A stretch of DNA of 64,000 nt from Posidonia oceanica (GCA_037176725.1 JAZBRS010000060.1:55084001-55148000); one strand, 5' to 3'; numbered from the stretch's first letter, positions 21,457 through 34,252 are shown. The notes: a model not told the origin generated them from the sequence alone. A program made the numbers and translations.

Positions 21457-23628
21457 GACATCCGCATATTCTTTCAGGAATGCGATGAATTCTGCTCGGG
21501 CCTGGGCGGACAGCTGGGCACTGATGCAAACTTCTCTAACTTCCTCAGCTGTGCCGATGTTGACAACCTCCGTTTCTTCTTTGACATGGAGGTTGGGGCC
21601 TTCTGGGTCGTCGTCATAGGGCCGGAACTCGGGCAAAGGTTCGTCAGTCTCGTCCATGCCCGTATCATCCTCCTCTCCATAGGCAATAAGTTCTGAGAGG
21701 ATCTCTTTCTCAAAAGAAGGGCTTGTGATATCGAAAGAGTGCATGTGTTCCACTGCTTGGCCCTGGTGACGCTTCAGGATGGTCACGCTCACTCGAGTAT
21801 TCTTGTAACCTCGGTGCACGACCTCCGTCCCAGCAACTCCTTCTGGTGTTTGCTCTGGCCTGACTGGCTCTGCTGAGTGCTCTATTGATACTGCTGAGGG
21901 CTTAGCTGACTCTACTGCTGATACTGCTGACTGTTCTGCTGTTGAGGCTGCTAGCAGCTCTGTTTCTGATTCTACTTTCTGTTCTGCTGCTGCTGCTGCA
22001 TGTACTGCTGATACTTCTCCCTCTAGGTCTTCTAGTGTGCTTGTGGAGGATATGCCGGACTGGTGGCTGATCCAAGCACTGCCGCTCGATATGCTGCTCA
22101 AGTGAGGCATGGGTTGCACAAACCACCTAGATCCGCCTTCTGGTTGAAGAGTGATGAGCTCATCTGGTCTAGGGGAGTCCGGCACTACTGAGTCTTCTAG
22201 AACCATGATAGAAGCATGGTCCTCTTGCGGAGGAGGATCCGTGACTACGGCTTTTCCTTTCCTTTCTGCAGCTTGGTGGTCTGCCAGGTCTTCTGCTATT
22301 GACTGGAGTTGTTCTTGATAAAGCAACTCTAAGTCGGACATCCAAGAATCGACCTGGGCTTCTATCGCCGCCCCTTCTTCTTCGTCTAAGGGGGAGTCGA
22401 CGTAGTAGGCGCCGGGGGCCTGCGGCACTTGCCCGGCTGCGGGATGGCTCGCTGCCCTTGGAGTCTGTATGATCTGGTTTATGGGCGCGTCCGCTGATGA
22501 CAGTTTAGATGTAGAAGGCCCAAATAGGCAGGCCAGCGGTGCTGCTGATGAATAAGCTTCCAGGGTCACTGCTGGAGAGTAAGCAGGGGTGCTCTTTGGA
22601 GGGCTCAAGGGCCCGGAGAATGTAGTGCTCAGTTAGCCTTTTGTATCGGGCCGTAACTGAGAGAGCGCAACTTCTGACGCCATAGGGTCTTGCCATGAGA
22701 GCTGCTGCAGGTTGTCAGGAGAATGCGGAGCGGACTGCGCCAGCTGCATTCCTGAAGTTGATGCTAAAGGAGCGGGCTGGGCCACGCTGCTGACTGAGTT
22801 GATGGACTGCCCCTCCAGAGATGGGGGCAGTGGCACTGATGTGTCTGTGACCGCTGGTAGCATACTTGGTTCTGCCAAGAGGAGTGTCTCCGACTCCTGC
22901 ACTGCTGCTGACCGTTCTTGGAGAACTGATGTGGCTGGAAAAGGATGAGAACTTGCATCTGCCACAGGGCCTGCTGAACTGCCTGCTGTTTCTGCCAGAG
23001 GGGGAGCCAAATAAACTGACTGTGGGGCCTCTGCTCCGACCACTGTTTCTGCTGAGTTGATTGGGACTGCCTCAGTTGCATCAGACTGCTCCTCACCCGA
23101 GTAGTAGTCCTCAATACACACCCAATCCTCTGCCGCCGCTGTAGCTTGGTAGTCGGTTGATCCCAGAATTCCTGCACTGGTAAAGTTAGTGAGGTCTCTG
23201 GGAATGGCTGGCGCATGATCTTTGAGTTGGAAGCAGTGATCTTCGTTGGGCTTTGGTTCGTAGCCGAGGCCTTCAGACTTTCTTCGCTCCACTGCTACGA
23301 TCGGCTCCGCGATCCCTTGGCCGTGACGCCCGAGCGGCGTACCCTTTGTGTAACCCCACCTGTGACATACATTCTCGACCATTCGAAAGGGGTTGCTGTG
23401 AACGGTCAAGGAGTTGACACGTTCAAGATCAGGAACGAAGTTAACCGGCTCGCACCGGTTAACGCGATAGAGGGCTTCAGAAGTCTCAGGGTCAAACGGG
23501 ATAGATTGCGAAGACACGGGAGAGACTGCTTCAATCCGCTCCTTCTCAAAGTTCTCCGCCATGACGACGATGACATCATCGCCACGACGGTACTTTATCA
23601 TTCGATGGAGGGTCGAAGGAAGGACCTA

Positions 23629-23976
23629 ATGCTTGTGGAGCCAAGGGCGCCCAAGCAGAAGATTGAAGTTAGGTTTCAAGTCGACGACATAGAATTCTAC
23701 GTCGAAGACGACCGGACCGATAGCCAGAGGGATAATCAGAATCCCTAGAGCGTCATGGTGAGTGTTGTCAAAAGCAGTCATTCCCTTCACGGCTGGCGTG
23801 ATATCCTCGACTTTGAATCCGAGCTTGGTTGCTGTACGCAAGGGGCAGACGTTAAGGCCTGACCCGTTATCAACCAGTGTTAGGGGAATGCGGAAGTTTT
23901 TGAACTGCACCGTGACGAAAAGGGGCTGGTTGTGATTAATCCCCGCCGGAGGCAGCTCATCACTCGTAAAAGAGAT
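23629..23976 (-). other. C aspartic protease domain
   Basis: LTLVDNGSGLNVCPL carries the active-site Asp (codon at 23869-23871) in the D-N-G-S form common in Tat elements. The later VEFYVVDL and LLLGRPWLHKH match the C-terminal end of these proteases. The first nonsense codon comes directly after it. Confidence 0.87.
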
Positions 23977-25101
23977 GACCTGGGGCTCCGCGATTAACCC
24001 AACCATGCTCTCCAAGGCAGAAGGCTCAATGGACTGGGACACACGAGCAGCCTGGAACACGCGAAGGAAAGCCTCGCGGTGCTCGGCAGAAGTGTGGATC
24101 AAATCCCAGATGGAGATGTCGGTTTTAACCTTCTTAAGCTGGGCGGTTAGGTCTGCCTTAGGTTGGTTTCTTCTAGCAGCTGGAGGGGTGATTTTAGCAG
24201 GTTCTAAGGGGGTAGTGGAAGGAAGCTGGGTCACTACAGGCTGGGTAGGGATTTGGCTAACTACAGGCTGATCTGGAGTTGGATCTGCTATGGGTTGGCT
24301 TGAGGGTGGGGGCATAACAGGTCTAGGGTGAGTTGGCCTAGTTGCCGGCACTGGGGGCCTATAAACCCTCCCCGATCGCGTTACTTCCGTGCACATTTCT
24401 GTGGCGTAGCTGTAAGGGACGCGATGGGTGTCCAGGGTCAAATCAATGACGACTGGAGCACGTGCTGCGAGCACAGGAGGGGTTACAGGGGGACCTACAG
24501 GATACTGAGGTCCGTCTAAGGGATATGGTTGTTGTGGTAGGAAGGCTGGGGCAGGTTGAGGTCTGCCTAGAAGGTGTAGCTGAGGTCTATCTAAGGGATA
24601 TGGTTGTTGGGGTGGGAAAGCTGGGGCAGGTTGAGGTTTGCCTAGAAGGTATGGCTGAGGTCGCCCTAAAAGGTGGATAGGGGAACTAGGCCGGGCCCTA
24701 GCTAGAAGGTGCACAGGGGATTGAGCCTGAGGGAGCACGGTGGGAGGCGCGCGAGGGCGCTCCGGCCCGGCACGCGGTCGGATCAAATGGATTCCCGACT
24801 CGGAGCCGGCAACTGCCGCGAGATAGAGACTGACCGGGAAAGGCTCAGAGATGTCAGAGATAAGATCGGAGGGGTCTACTTCAGAGGTAGCAGGCCCAGA
24901 AGGGAAGACAGAGTGGATGCCTGAGGTTCCCGCCCCTCCCGGATAAGAGTGCTCCGGTAGAGGTTGGCAGACGATGCCAGAATGCGGGGGAACAGCTGGA
25001 GATGCAGGTGCATGAGTGCGTGCTTGAGTGGATGCCTCGTGCGTGTCGATCACAATCGTTCCCGATTCGATCAAATCCTGAATTGCGTTTCGCAGGGAGA
25101 A

Positions 25102-25143
25102 GCAATTGTCCGTCGAATGCCCGACGCTTCGATGGAAATTGCA
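25102..25143 (-). other. C gag CHHC knuckle
   Basis: FCNFHRSVGHSTDNC gives the spacing C-x2-H-x4-H-x4-C, the variant zinc knuckle typical of Tat-type plant gag proteins and expected to bind RNA. Confidence 0.82.
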
Positions 25144-25593
25144 GAAGAGGTCCGACCTAAACCAATGCGGCAGAGGGCTTGGTGGCGGACGAACCTCCGG
25201 AAACTTCAGGAGCGATGCCACCTTTGGCAAGACGACCGTGAGTGGCTCCACCAGTGGGGTGAAATTCCGCCTCTCAGCGGGTGGTCTTTTTTGCCTCAGG
25301 TACGGGCCTTGCTGAACCGGTGCGGCAGGATAGACCGGTCTAGCGGTGGTTGTGATGTGCGGTGTGTGTGGATTCCTAGGTGCAGGAGCGTACACCATCT
25401 GAGCTGGGGCAGGCCGAGACGGCAAGCGAACAGGCACAGCAGGAGAATCGATGAATGCAACGGCGGGTTTTGGCGAATCCTTCCTCTTCGGGCGGTTGTT
25501 GTTGTTGCCGCTGTTGTTGTTGTTGGAGGTGCTGTTGTTGAGACTGTTGCTGCTTATCACTGCCTGCTTAGCGAACGCAGAGAGAGCCGGGAA

Positions 25594-26211
25594 GTTGCCA
25601 CTCCGCAAAGAACTCTCCACGCGCGCTCCAGCTCTGATGAGTGCCGCAAAAGTAGTGACTGGCTGAATGCTAAGCAGAGCCCCGAGAGACGGCTGCGCCC
25701 CTTTGATGACGATCTCGTTAGATTCCTCGTCAGAGGGTCTATCTCGAACTTGAGAGGCAAGGGCGCGCCAGCGGCCGACGTACTCTCTGAATGGCTCGCC
25801 AGAGTTCTGCTTGATGGCGATCAAGTCCGCCCTCTTTGGGACAAGATCGAGGTTGAAGGAGTATTGCTCCAGGAACGCCTGACTGAGGTCATTCCAAGTC
25901 TTGATGGCTGACATATCAAGTGATGTGAACCACTTGAGTGCCGGCCCGGTCAAACTCTTCTGGAACAAGCGGATCAGCAACCTCTCGTCAGCCTGAAGCT
26001 GAGCGAGATCACCGCAATACGCCTTCAGGTGTGCTACAGGGCAGCCCCTACCATTATACTTCTCGAAGTCCGGGATTTTGAACTTCGGAGGGAGTACCGC
26101 CTCTGGAAAGCAACAGAGGTCTCGGAATTGGTAGGTCTGGTGCTCAGTACCCTGCACTAGTCGTAGTGCCTTCTCCAAGACGTCCATTCGGTTATTGATG
26201 GGGTCTGGAAT
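25594..26211 (-). other. C gag capsid-like domain
   Basis: This region includes FRDLCCFPEAVLPPKFKIPDF, the aligned landmark CGDLAQLQADE, GPALKWFTSLD, AFLEQYSFNLD and FREYVGRWRALA, the usual plant gypsy gag core. It is preceded by about 310 residues of proline-rich sequence and followed by an Asn/Ser-rich linker. Confidence 0.88.
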
Positions 26212-27141
26212 TGCTGCTGTAGGAGAGGGATCAGCAGGGGTAGTGAGCACATACGCCGAATGGGTCGCACCTAAGTGCTCCTCCAGATCTACCATAGCGT
26301 CGCCTGGTGGAGCAACGGGATGGCCGGCGTATCCGTGCTGGGGGACAGTGTATGCAGGATGCTGGACTTGGTGGAGAGGAGAAGAATAAATGCCATGCTG
26401 TGCTGGGATAGGGGGAGGATGACGGAGCACCAGTTGCTGTGCAGGCGGAGTGCCAGACAGCGAGCCAGTGAGGTACTGGGCCCCAGCCGGTCCAAAGGGT
26501 TGACCACCAGAAGGAAGTGGAGCATGCTGTGCTAAGTGTTGTGCGGGAGGCGGTAAACGAGCCCCCATCGCCAGAACCGTGAGCAGTTGCGACGATGGCC
26601 GAGGTGGAGGTGCAGAGGTTGATGCAAGAAATGCAGAAACTGGCCTTGGAGGAACCTCAGGAACGACAGAAGCAGAAGGAGGACGAACTGATAGAGCCAT
26701 GCCCTGCAGTCTCTGGGCAAGCTCCATCAGGTGCTGGTACTGCGCCTCGGGCGTCTCGCCAGTGGGGACGCTGAAGTGCAGTGCCGGCGGGGATTGAGAA
26801 ACAAGTGGCACGGACACAGACTGTCCGGGAGGGAAGGATTCTACAGAAAGTGCCGCAGCGGCGGTGGAAGGGATGTCGAAAGCGACGTATCCCTGGGACG
26901 GAGGGGGCAGTGGCGTCTCCGGAGTGCGAGTAACGGCCGTCAAGATAGACTCGGCGACCGGATCCGGAGGAAGGGAGGCTTGCCACTGTCCCGGGGTGTA
27001 CTGAGAACCTAGAGACGTCAGAGGAGGAAACCCTGGCGTCGGAGGGGGAACAAGAGGGACAGAAGGAGCAACCGGAGGGGCCAGAACGGAAACACCCTCC
27101 GTGACAGGAGTAAAAGAAGGCTCACTGACGTACTGGGCCAT

Positions 27142-28455
27142 CGCTGACCTAGAGCGTGTGAGAACAGGGCTGCGACGAGTATTCAAGCGGTGCTTCCTAA
27201 GAGGAGCTATCGTCGCAAATGCGGATAGCTCAGAGGGGGAATGGTCGCGAACTAAGTCGCAAAAGGGCGTCAACGAGGGTCGATACTCGAGCTCTGGCGA
27301 AGGGGAACTCGCTTACCGATCACGCTGACACAACAGAAGGAAATTAGGGTTAGAAGCTAAAAGATGAATGCAAATGAGTTAGTTAAGTGGCATGAATGAC
27401 GTGCATGCTTTCTAGTATGCCCCCCTTTCCTAGCTAGTGTTTCCTAGCAAGGTTGTCTACTCCGGGTATCCCTGGATGTACGGGTCACCGACTCAGGTCA
27501 GAAAAAAAATAGGTCCCCTGTCTAACTCCCGGCCCAAAGCTCAGGTAATGACAGGGTGGTGCGTTAGTGGCCTCTACCCCGCCAAAGCGTGGGTGGTACC
27601 CTCTACTAACACCGACACGACCCCCGGACAAGGAGGGGGCGGACCGACCAACTTATGCCACACCCAAAGCAGTGGAACAAGAGGCCGGAACCGTCCTTCG
27701 CAGACTAGTAGGTGGACTCAGAGGAGAAGAATGCATGCCCTATATGATGCTTATGCAAAATGATTAGAGTTTTTTATCTTGCGCATTTTATTAACCAAAG
27801 GGGGGTGAAGGATTGTTTGTAGTCTCTAGTTACCCCTAGAGGTTCTTTTTACTTGCATTTTTTAGTTAACCATGGGGGAAGCAGTCAAGTCTCTACTATC
27901 CTAAACATGGCAAGTGCAAAAGGGAAGAAAATCAGTCAAGCATGGCAGACAAACATCATACAACACAACAAAAGGCATGTTCATGGCATGTGTGAGTGTT
28001 CGTGAATATGGTGGTGAAAAAGAAACATTCATCAAGTCAAAAAGCATGTAAGCATAGTATGTGCGTGCGTAGTGACATAGCAAGAGTGTAAGAGAAGCAT
28101 TCAACGTTCAAAAAGCATATATTTTAGCCAATCAAAGTATGTAGACATGCAATGTGCAAGAATTAAAGCAATAATAAGCAAGTAAGATTAAGTAAGGTAA
28201 AAGTAAGCAGACTGTAAAAGAAATATCAGCATAAGCAAGGCAATAAGTAAATAAACAAGCAAATAAGCGAAGCCAAGCAAAAGAAAGCGCAAACCGAGGC
28301 GAAAGAGGTGCAAAACCTAAGCAAAGTAGCCACGAAGCGACTTGCTAGGAGTTTGCACAGAAAGGCGAGCAAAACAGGCAAAGAAGGCACACAAGGCAGA
28401 CAAAGCTGCAAAACAGGCGAGCGGAAAAGCCAAGAGCGAAAGCCGGAGTCTAGCA
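27142..28455 (-). other. Element C 5' leader
   Basis: 1.3 kb between PBS and gag with no recognised gene. It includes a region of AAGCAAG-type low complexity (+ strand 28140-28300). A 67-codon sense frame (28104-27901) has a similar-length counterpart in B (53725-53519), but protein identity is lower than nucleotide identity, so coding is doubtful. Confidence 0.7.
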
Positions 28456-28473
28456 TCCCCAGCAGAGTCGCCA
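28456..28473 (-). other. Element C primer binding site
   Basis: In sense TGGCGACTCTGCTGGGGA starts one base after the 5' LTR end. TGG is the complement of a tRNA CCA end. From memory this type of site is assigned to a plant tRNA-Arg in Ogre-like elements; I could not check it against a tRNA. Confidence 0.88.
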
Positions 28474-29159
28474 CTGTAGTAATCCCGATCGGAATCAGGC
28501 TCACTATTAGCGGCGATTGGATCCGAGGAAGAGGCTCAACTCGAAAACACTTAAAATCGAGGAGAAAAAGGAAAGATAAGACAAATCAGAGTCGCCACCA
28601 CGTCTATTAACGGAAGACGAGGAAAACCGGGGTAATGCGTGAATTAACGCGCAAAACCGAGCAATAAATGCAAAGCAAAGCAATGCAAAGGAAAACAAAT
28701 GCAAGCAAATGCAAATGAGATGACTCTAGCCTAGGATAAGGGCAGTACGGTCATTGCGGGCCAAAAGACAGGGTAAGGACTCCTGTTACGTGCGGGGAAG
28801 GTGTTAGGCACCCCCGACACGCCCGAGAATCGGTCTTTCTAGGCTTACGCTCGCATACGCAGGGAAATGCAGGGTTGAATGCCTATGTGCCTATGAATGC
28901 CTAAATGAGTGCTCAAGGTATGCTCTAAGTGGGAAGAAACAAAGCAGGGAAGTAAACGTGCTCTCTAAGTGCTCAGCTACGCTGTCTGTGTTCCGAATTA
29001 GGCGAAGCCTAGCTCGTGAGAACTCCAGGCAGTAAGCATCACAGCCCTATATGCAAATGCAAGCGAGAAAACAAAATAGCGAGAAAGCCATGCAATGCGA
29101 TCGACATGCAAGGGAAAGCGGCGCAAAACACGCGAAACGAGGCGAGAAATGAGCAAACG

Positions 29160-29402
29160 CACGCAAAATGATGCAAAAGAGCGAAAACGGCACGTAAAAC
29201 GAGCAGAAAATAAGACAGCACGCAAAACGAGACAAGAGAGCAGGGGGCACCCAAAACGAGACAAGAAAACAGAATGGCATGCAGAACAGAGCGAAGGAAT
29301 AAAACCGGCACGCAAAACGAGCGAGAAAACAGAAGGGCACGCAAAACGGTGCCAAAACGAGAGCAGGCACGCGAAACGGTGCCAAAACAGCGAAGCAAAA
29401 AC
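29160..29402. repeat. 30-bp LTR minisatellite in C 5' LTR, about 8 units
   Basis: Unit-by-unit match to 7003-7245 with four substitutions and no copy-number change, as expected for two LTRs copied in the same recent transposition. Confidence 0.85.
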
Positions 29403-32368
29403 CTCGGAAAAGCCATGCAAATGCAAGAATGCAGAAAGAGATTAGAAGAGGCCAAAGGGGAGTCAAAACAACGTGTGTGTAAGAACAGACGTCGTTTAGG
29501 ACCACTCAGAGTAGGTGTGAAGACCTACAGAGAGGAGAGTGTGCAAACGGAGAGATTGCCACCTCTTTGCGATTGTTTCCCACTGAACTGTTCCACGGTG
29601 TGTCTCGCATGCTGCCCAAAGCTCGCAACGCGATCGGATCGTGGAAAAGGGGGAAGAAAGTCACATTAAGTGGCAAATCCAGGGAAAACACAACACAAAA
29701 CACACAGGAATACACAAAACGGAGATTGGAAGATGCAAGCAGAAAGGGGAGGCCTTATTCTACATGCTCAAAGAGACAGAAAACGAAAACAAGGAAAACT
29801 GTGCAAACGGCATACAAATGAATGCAATGCAGGGGTTCAGGAGGACATACCTGGAGATCCGGGAGCCTGATTTGAAATCTGTCTGGTCCGTGCTGAAGAG
29901 CGCCTCGCTGCAGTCGCCTGGTCAGCTTACTTAAGAAGATCCGACGGCCGGATTGAGAGATATCGCAGCTCCAAGGCAGAAGGGCCAGAACAGGGGAGAA
30001 GAATAGATCTAGGTGTTCAGGAGGTCCTAGGGATGTGCAAAAGGTTCTCCCAGGTGAAAGGGAGCTAAAGATGCTTGGTGTGTGCAAGAAGATGCTGAAA
30101 TGCAAGACTAGATGAGTGCAGGATGCATGCAAAAGCAAGAAAAAGTAAAGAAAAGAAACTGGGAAAAACCAGGATTTCAGAAGGCATTTTGAAAAAGAAA
30201 GGGGCTAAAAATGCAAATTTCCCAAAAAACAGGGGTCCATGGGAAAGGATTTTGAAAACTGGGGAAGACAGAGGTCTATTTGGCAAAAAAACTAGGCTCA
30301 AAAGGTTGTTTTGAAAAAGGGTACGCTTTGAAAGGGGTTTTTAAAAGCAGAAATGGATCAGAAAGTAATTTCAAGAAAACTAGGGTCTAAAATGCAAATT
30401 TTCTAGAAAACAAGGTTCTGGGGAGTCTGGGAATACTGGTGGAGGGTCTGTATGAAGTTTGGTAGGCATAGGAGCTAAAATGCAGCCTAGGGGCAAAATG
30501 GTCTTTTCACATGATTTTTAAAAGATGCAAGGACCTATGTGTGATTTTGAAATTATGTAGGGGCTGAAAATGCAATTTTATATGGTAAATATGCTCTGAA
30601 AATCAGGGAATAGGACCACAGTGCAATTTTTAAGAAGATCAGGGTCAAAAATGCAATGTAATAAGCTAAAATGCATGCAGCACAGTTACTGTCCATTTAA
30701 AATGGACCTAACTGCAAATATGATAAAGCAGAGGGGCAAATATGCAATGCATCAACCAAAAATAAAAATCAGAACCTAAGTTTCTATAGTGCATGGACCT
30801 AAGTGCAAAATCAGAAAAATGCGGGGACTTAGAATGCAATGCAGTATGGTAAAACATGAGTAAATAAATGAATTGATTTAGTGCAGGACCTATGTGCAAA
30901 AATCGAAAACAGGGGGACTAAACTACAAAATATTACAACAGCACTGCACAGTAAATGGACTAACTTGCAAATACTGAAAAACATAAACAGATCATGCAAT
31001 TTAGCAAAGTATTTAATTAAAAACCAAGCAGAATAAATGAAATAAGGACTGGAATGTAAAAATGAAAAAACTTGGGACAGATATGCAATATTTACTTAAA
31101 AACTTTAGCCAGGATAAAATAAAAGCACAGTAACTGGTCGACGGCGACGAGTACTGTAGCAGAGCGCCGGCAGCACTCGTCACCGCCGACAGGGGAGGCT
31201 GAGGATGCGCGGGAGGGCGGAGAACCACGTCGGCGATCGTCCGGAGCTTTGGGAACGGTCCGGAGCTCGCTCTGCTGGCCGGAGTGTCCGGAGGAAGAGC
31301 AACCAGCGCCGGAGAAGGAGGCCTGTCCGGCAAGCTGTTGTGGCGTCCAGGAGGTTCGGAGCTTGGTTCTGATTGGCGGAGAAGCAGCAGGGGGAGGAGA
31401 GAGAGAAGGGGGAAGCGAGTGGTACCTGTGATCGTGTCCGGAAGGCGCTCCCGACCTCGGCAGTGTCGAAGGTGGTCGGAGCTCGTCGTCCGGTTGCTGC
31501 AGAGGATGCTGGTGGCTCGCGGTGGTCCGGACGTCCTCAGGAGGTGCTTCTGGTGCTTTCTGAACGATCAGACGCGAGCTTCGGTGCTCGAGTGAAGAGT
31601 TGGCTTTTTTGGGTTCACAGGCGACAGCCGGAGGCCGGGGGAGGTGTCTGCTGCTCGTCGGCTCGGATGGAGCCCTCAGGGAGGTTGCTGGGAGTCTGGC
31701 GAGCGACGCTGGATGCTTGGAGAGGGGTTCCGGTGCGAGTGGAGGGGAGATTGAGGTCTGGGTCGATTTCTGCCAGAAACGAGGTCAGGTGTTTGAAGTG
31801 GAGTCTGTGATCTATGATGAACGGGCGGGCTTGAAGTCTGGTGCTCTGGAAAGGTGGAGGTTCAGCGAATCTCTGGGTGGAGTTTGGAGGGAAGTAGTGA
31901 GCTGGAGCGGAGGCAATTGTTGAATGGGTTGTGCTGATTTCTGTGGTGATCAGGAGGTGTTTCAGGGTGGTTTCGGGTGGTGGAAAGGCAGTGGGATGGT
32001 GGAAACAGATGGCTGGTTGTTGGGTGAGATTGGGGGGACAACTAGGAGAAGTTTGAAGGCTGTGAAGGTTGCTGGATTATTGGAAGAGATGGGGGAGGGT
32101 CTGCTGGGGATTTCTGAAGGGAAATGAGAGGGGTCTGGGTGGAGATTGCTCTGGAATGGAGGGCTCTCTCCGGGATGCCAAGGAGGCTCTTAGACCGCTC
32201 TCTCTCACTGCTCTCTCTGGAATTGGAGGATGAAGAGGAAGAAGGAAGAATGGTCTCTCAGGTGGAGGAAATTGCAATGGAGTCGCTCTGATTCACTCTC
32301 TGGTTTCTCTCTGGGTTTGCTTGCACTGATTGCCAACTGAAGACCTATGCTGGTGGAACGAATGGGAG

Positions 32369-32375
32369 CTTATAT
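32369..32375 (-). promoter_or_regulatory. Predicted TATA box in C 5' LTR
   Basis: The sense strand reads CCCCATATAAGCTCCC, a good plant TATA context. Transcription would start about 30 bases further in sense, near 32335-32345. Upstream U3 is AT-rich and the downstream side is GC-rich. No other comparably good box was found in this part of the LTR. Confidence 0.55.
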
Positions 32376-34252
32376 GGGGAGAGACCGGTTGCTGGCGCGC
32401 TGCTGATTTTGAATTCAACGGCGGCCACTGCAGTAGAGGAGACGGCGAGGCGACCGACTCCGGATTTGGTGCTGAGATGAGGAGACGGCGAGCTACTGTA
32501 GATGAAAGGACGGAGCTTCGAATTCAAATGGATGGAGGGAGATCTGTAGCAGCGAGCTCGCGGGAAGGAAATCCGGTGGAAGCGCGAGGAAGAAGAAGGA
32601 AGAAGAAGGAGAAAACGGGCCGGACTGCTGCGGGCCGAGAAAAAGAAATAAAAAAGAAGGGAAAAGAGAGAAGCAGGCCGACAGGCCCAGTAAGGAAAGG
32701 AAAGAAAGAAGGGAAATAAGAAAGAAAGAGGGGGGCAAGAAGGGGAAATAAAATTGGTAAAAATAAACCAAAAATAAATAAAAATATTAGAAGAGTTGTG
32801 CTATAGATTAGGATTTCAATTAAGATTTTTAATGGTTATTTTGAGTTGATTAATGTGTTTTGGGCTTGATTATGGTTTTAGGGTTTTGATTTTGTTTTTA
32901 ATTGGTTTTCACTTGATTAAGTATTTGTTAAACCCTTTTTTAAAATTATTTTAAAATTATGTTTCCTTTGTGGGATATTTAGAATATTGATTAGGATTTT
33001 TTAGGATTTATTTTGTATTAATTTAGGGTTGGTTTTATGTTTTTAAGTTGTAGTCTTCTTAGGGTTTTTCTTTTCTTAAATCTTTTAAGTTATGTTTTAA
33101 TTTTTATTTATTGGTTATTTCTTGAAGTTTTTAGTTGGATTTTTCTGGTTTGATAGGGTGTTTTTTAGGCTTTTCAAATGTGTTTTTCTTTTCTTTTTTT
33201 TTTAATTAAGTTTTTTACTAGTTTTTCTTATGTTTATTAGGTTAAGTCTTTTGCCCTTTTTAATTGCTTGTTTTAGTATTTGATTTTTTTAATTCTTCTT
33301 TTTGGGTTTGTTTTTTAATTCTTCTGATGGGTTTTTACTTTTGGTGAGTTTTGATTTTATTTTAGCTTTTTCCTTGATTTTTCAGTGTTTTCTTTTGATT
33401 TGTTTTGCATTTTTTAGTTTGCATGTTTGGTTTTCTTTTTAGCTTGCTTAAGTTAAGTTTAAGTTGTTAATTGCTTGTTTAATATTTTTTAATTGTTTTT
33501 CTTAGGGTACTGATTTGTTTGTTTTATGTTTTGAGGTTTTGCAGATTTTTGTGGGTTTTGTGGATTTTTGCAAGAGAGAAAAGGAAAAGAGAAGGAGGAA
33601 AGGAATGGAAAAAGAGGGAGATAAAAGAAAAAAAGATAGGTTGGAGGAAAACGATTTTTAAAATTCAGAAAAAGTATTAAAAATAAAGTAAAAATAGGGA
33701 TAAGATAGAGGAGGGATAGAAGCACAGAGGGGGCCCACAGCCAGACCAGAAAAAGGATAAGAAAGGGATGAAAAGAGAGATGATAATCAGGAGAGAGAGA
33801 GGAGAGAGAAAATGATAATCCCGGAGAGAGAAAAGGATAATTTGGGTGAAAGAGGGTCTTAATGGTCTTGGAATGGGGTGAGAATTGGTGAGTGGGTAGT
33901 CTAGGGTTTGGAGTCTGAGGTCTGAAATTTTGGTTTGATTCTAAGGGGGTTTTGGAGGGGTTTCGAGGTGTAGAAAAAGGGTAGTTTCTCCTAAGTTTTC
34001 TAGGGTTTTCAAGGATGGGTTGGGTTTGGAAATTCCTAGGTTTTTGGGTAGGCTTGTTGAGTGGATAGTGGTGGGTTCTCCTATGGATTTTGGTTAGGTT
34101 TTGAGGTTGGGAAGGGGGAAAGGTTTAGGTCAAAATGGGCTGATTTTTGGAGGGGAGAGAGGAGGATTAGGGTTAGGGTTTGGTTGGGGTTTGATCCAGC
34201 AGTCACCAAGAGGGCTCCAAGGGTCCAAGCCTGCCAAGATGGGGTGTCAACA

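Larger units (their letters stand above)
18289..27141 (-). pseudogene. Element C gag-pro-pol polyprotein, one frame with three nonsense codons
   Basis: From ATG 27141 (MAQYVSE, also present in B) to the stop at 18289-18291 there are about 2,950 codons in a single frame with no frameshift. The frame is open 44 codons further upstream without an ATG, which is why I take 27141. In-frame stops are at 23626-23628, 22633-22635 and 20572-20574. In relatives these are Gln, Gln-like and Trp codons, so each fits one G:C to A:T transition. Domain order is proline-rich N terminus, gag capsid, CHHC knuckle, protease, long Ser/Pro linker, RT, RNase H, aRNH, integrase. All catalytic residues are kept. No gag-pol frameshift or intron boundary is needed to explain the frame. 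Confidence 0.93.
6318..34252 (-). mobile_element. Element C: 27.9-kb full-length Tat/Ogre-like retrotransposon
   Basis: Sense is the - strand. LTRs are 28475-34252 (5') and 6318-12096 (3'), both bounded by TG...CA and flanked by GTAGG. By eye the two LTRs differ at 38 substitutions and one 1-bp indel, under 0.7 percent, so the insertion is recent. The internal region is 16,378 bp with PBS, leader, gag-pol, spacer, second ORF, tandem-repeat 3' UTR and PPT. Three nonsense codons in gag-pol prevent full translation, but all catalytic residues are kept. Confidence 0.97.
28475..34252 (-). repeat. Element C 5' LTR (5,778 bp)
   Basis: Same termini and internal blocks as 6318-12096. In sense, a TATA-type box at 32369-32375 would leave about 1.9 kb of U3 and about 3.9 kb of R-U5. 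A GC-rich block of about 1.2 kb lies just downstream of the box. One base is missing relative to the other LTR near the left end of U3 (about 34117). Confidence 0.97.
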
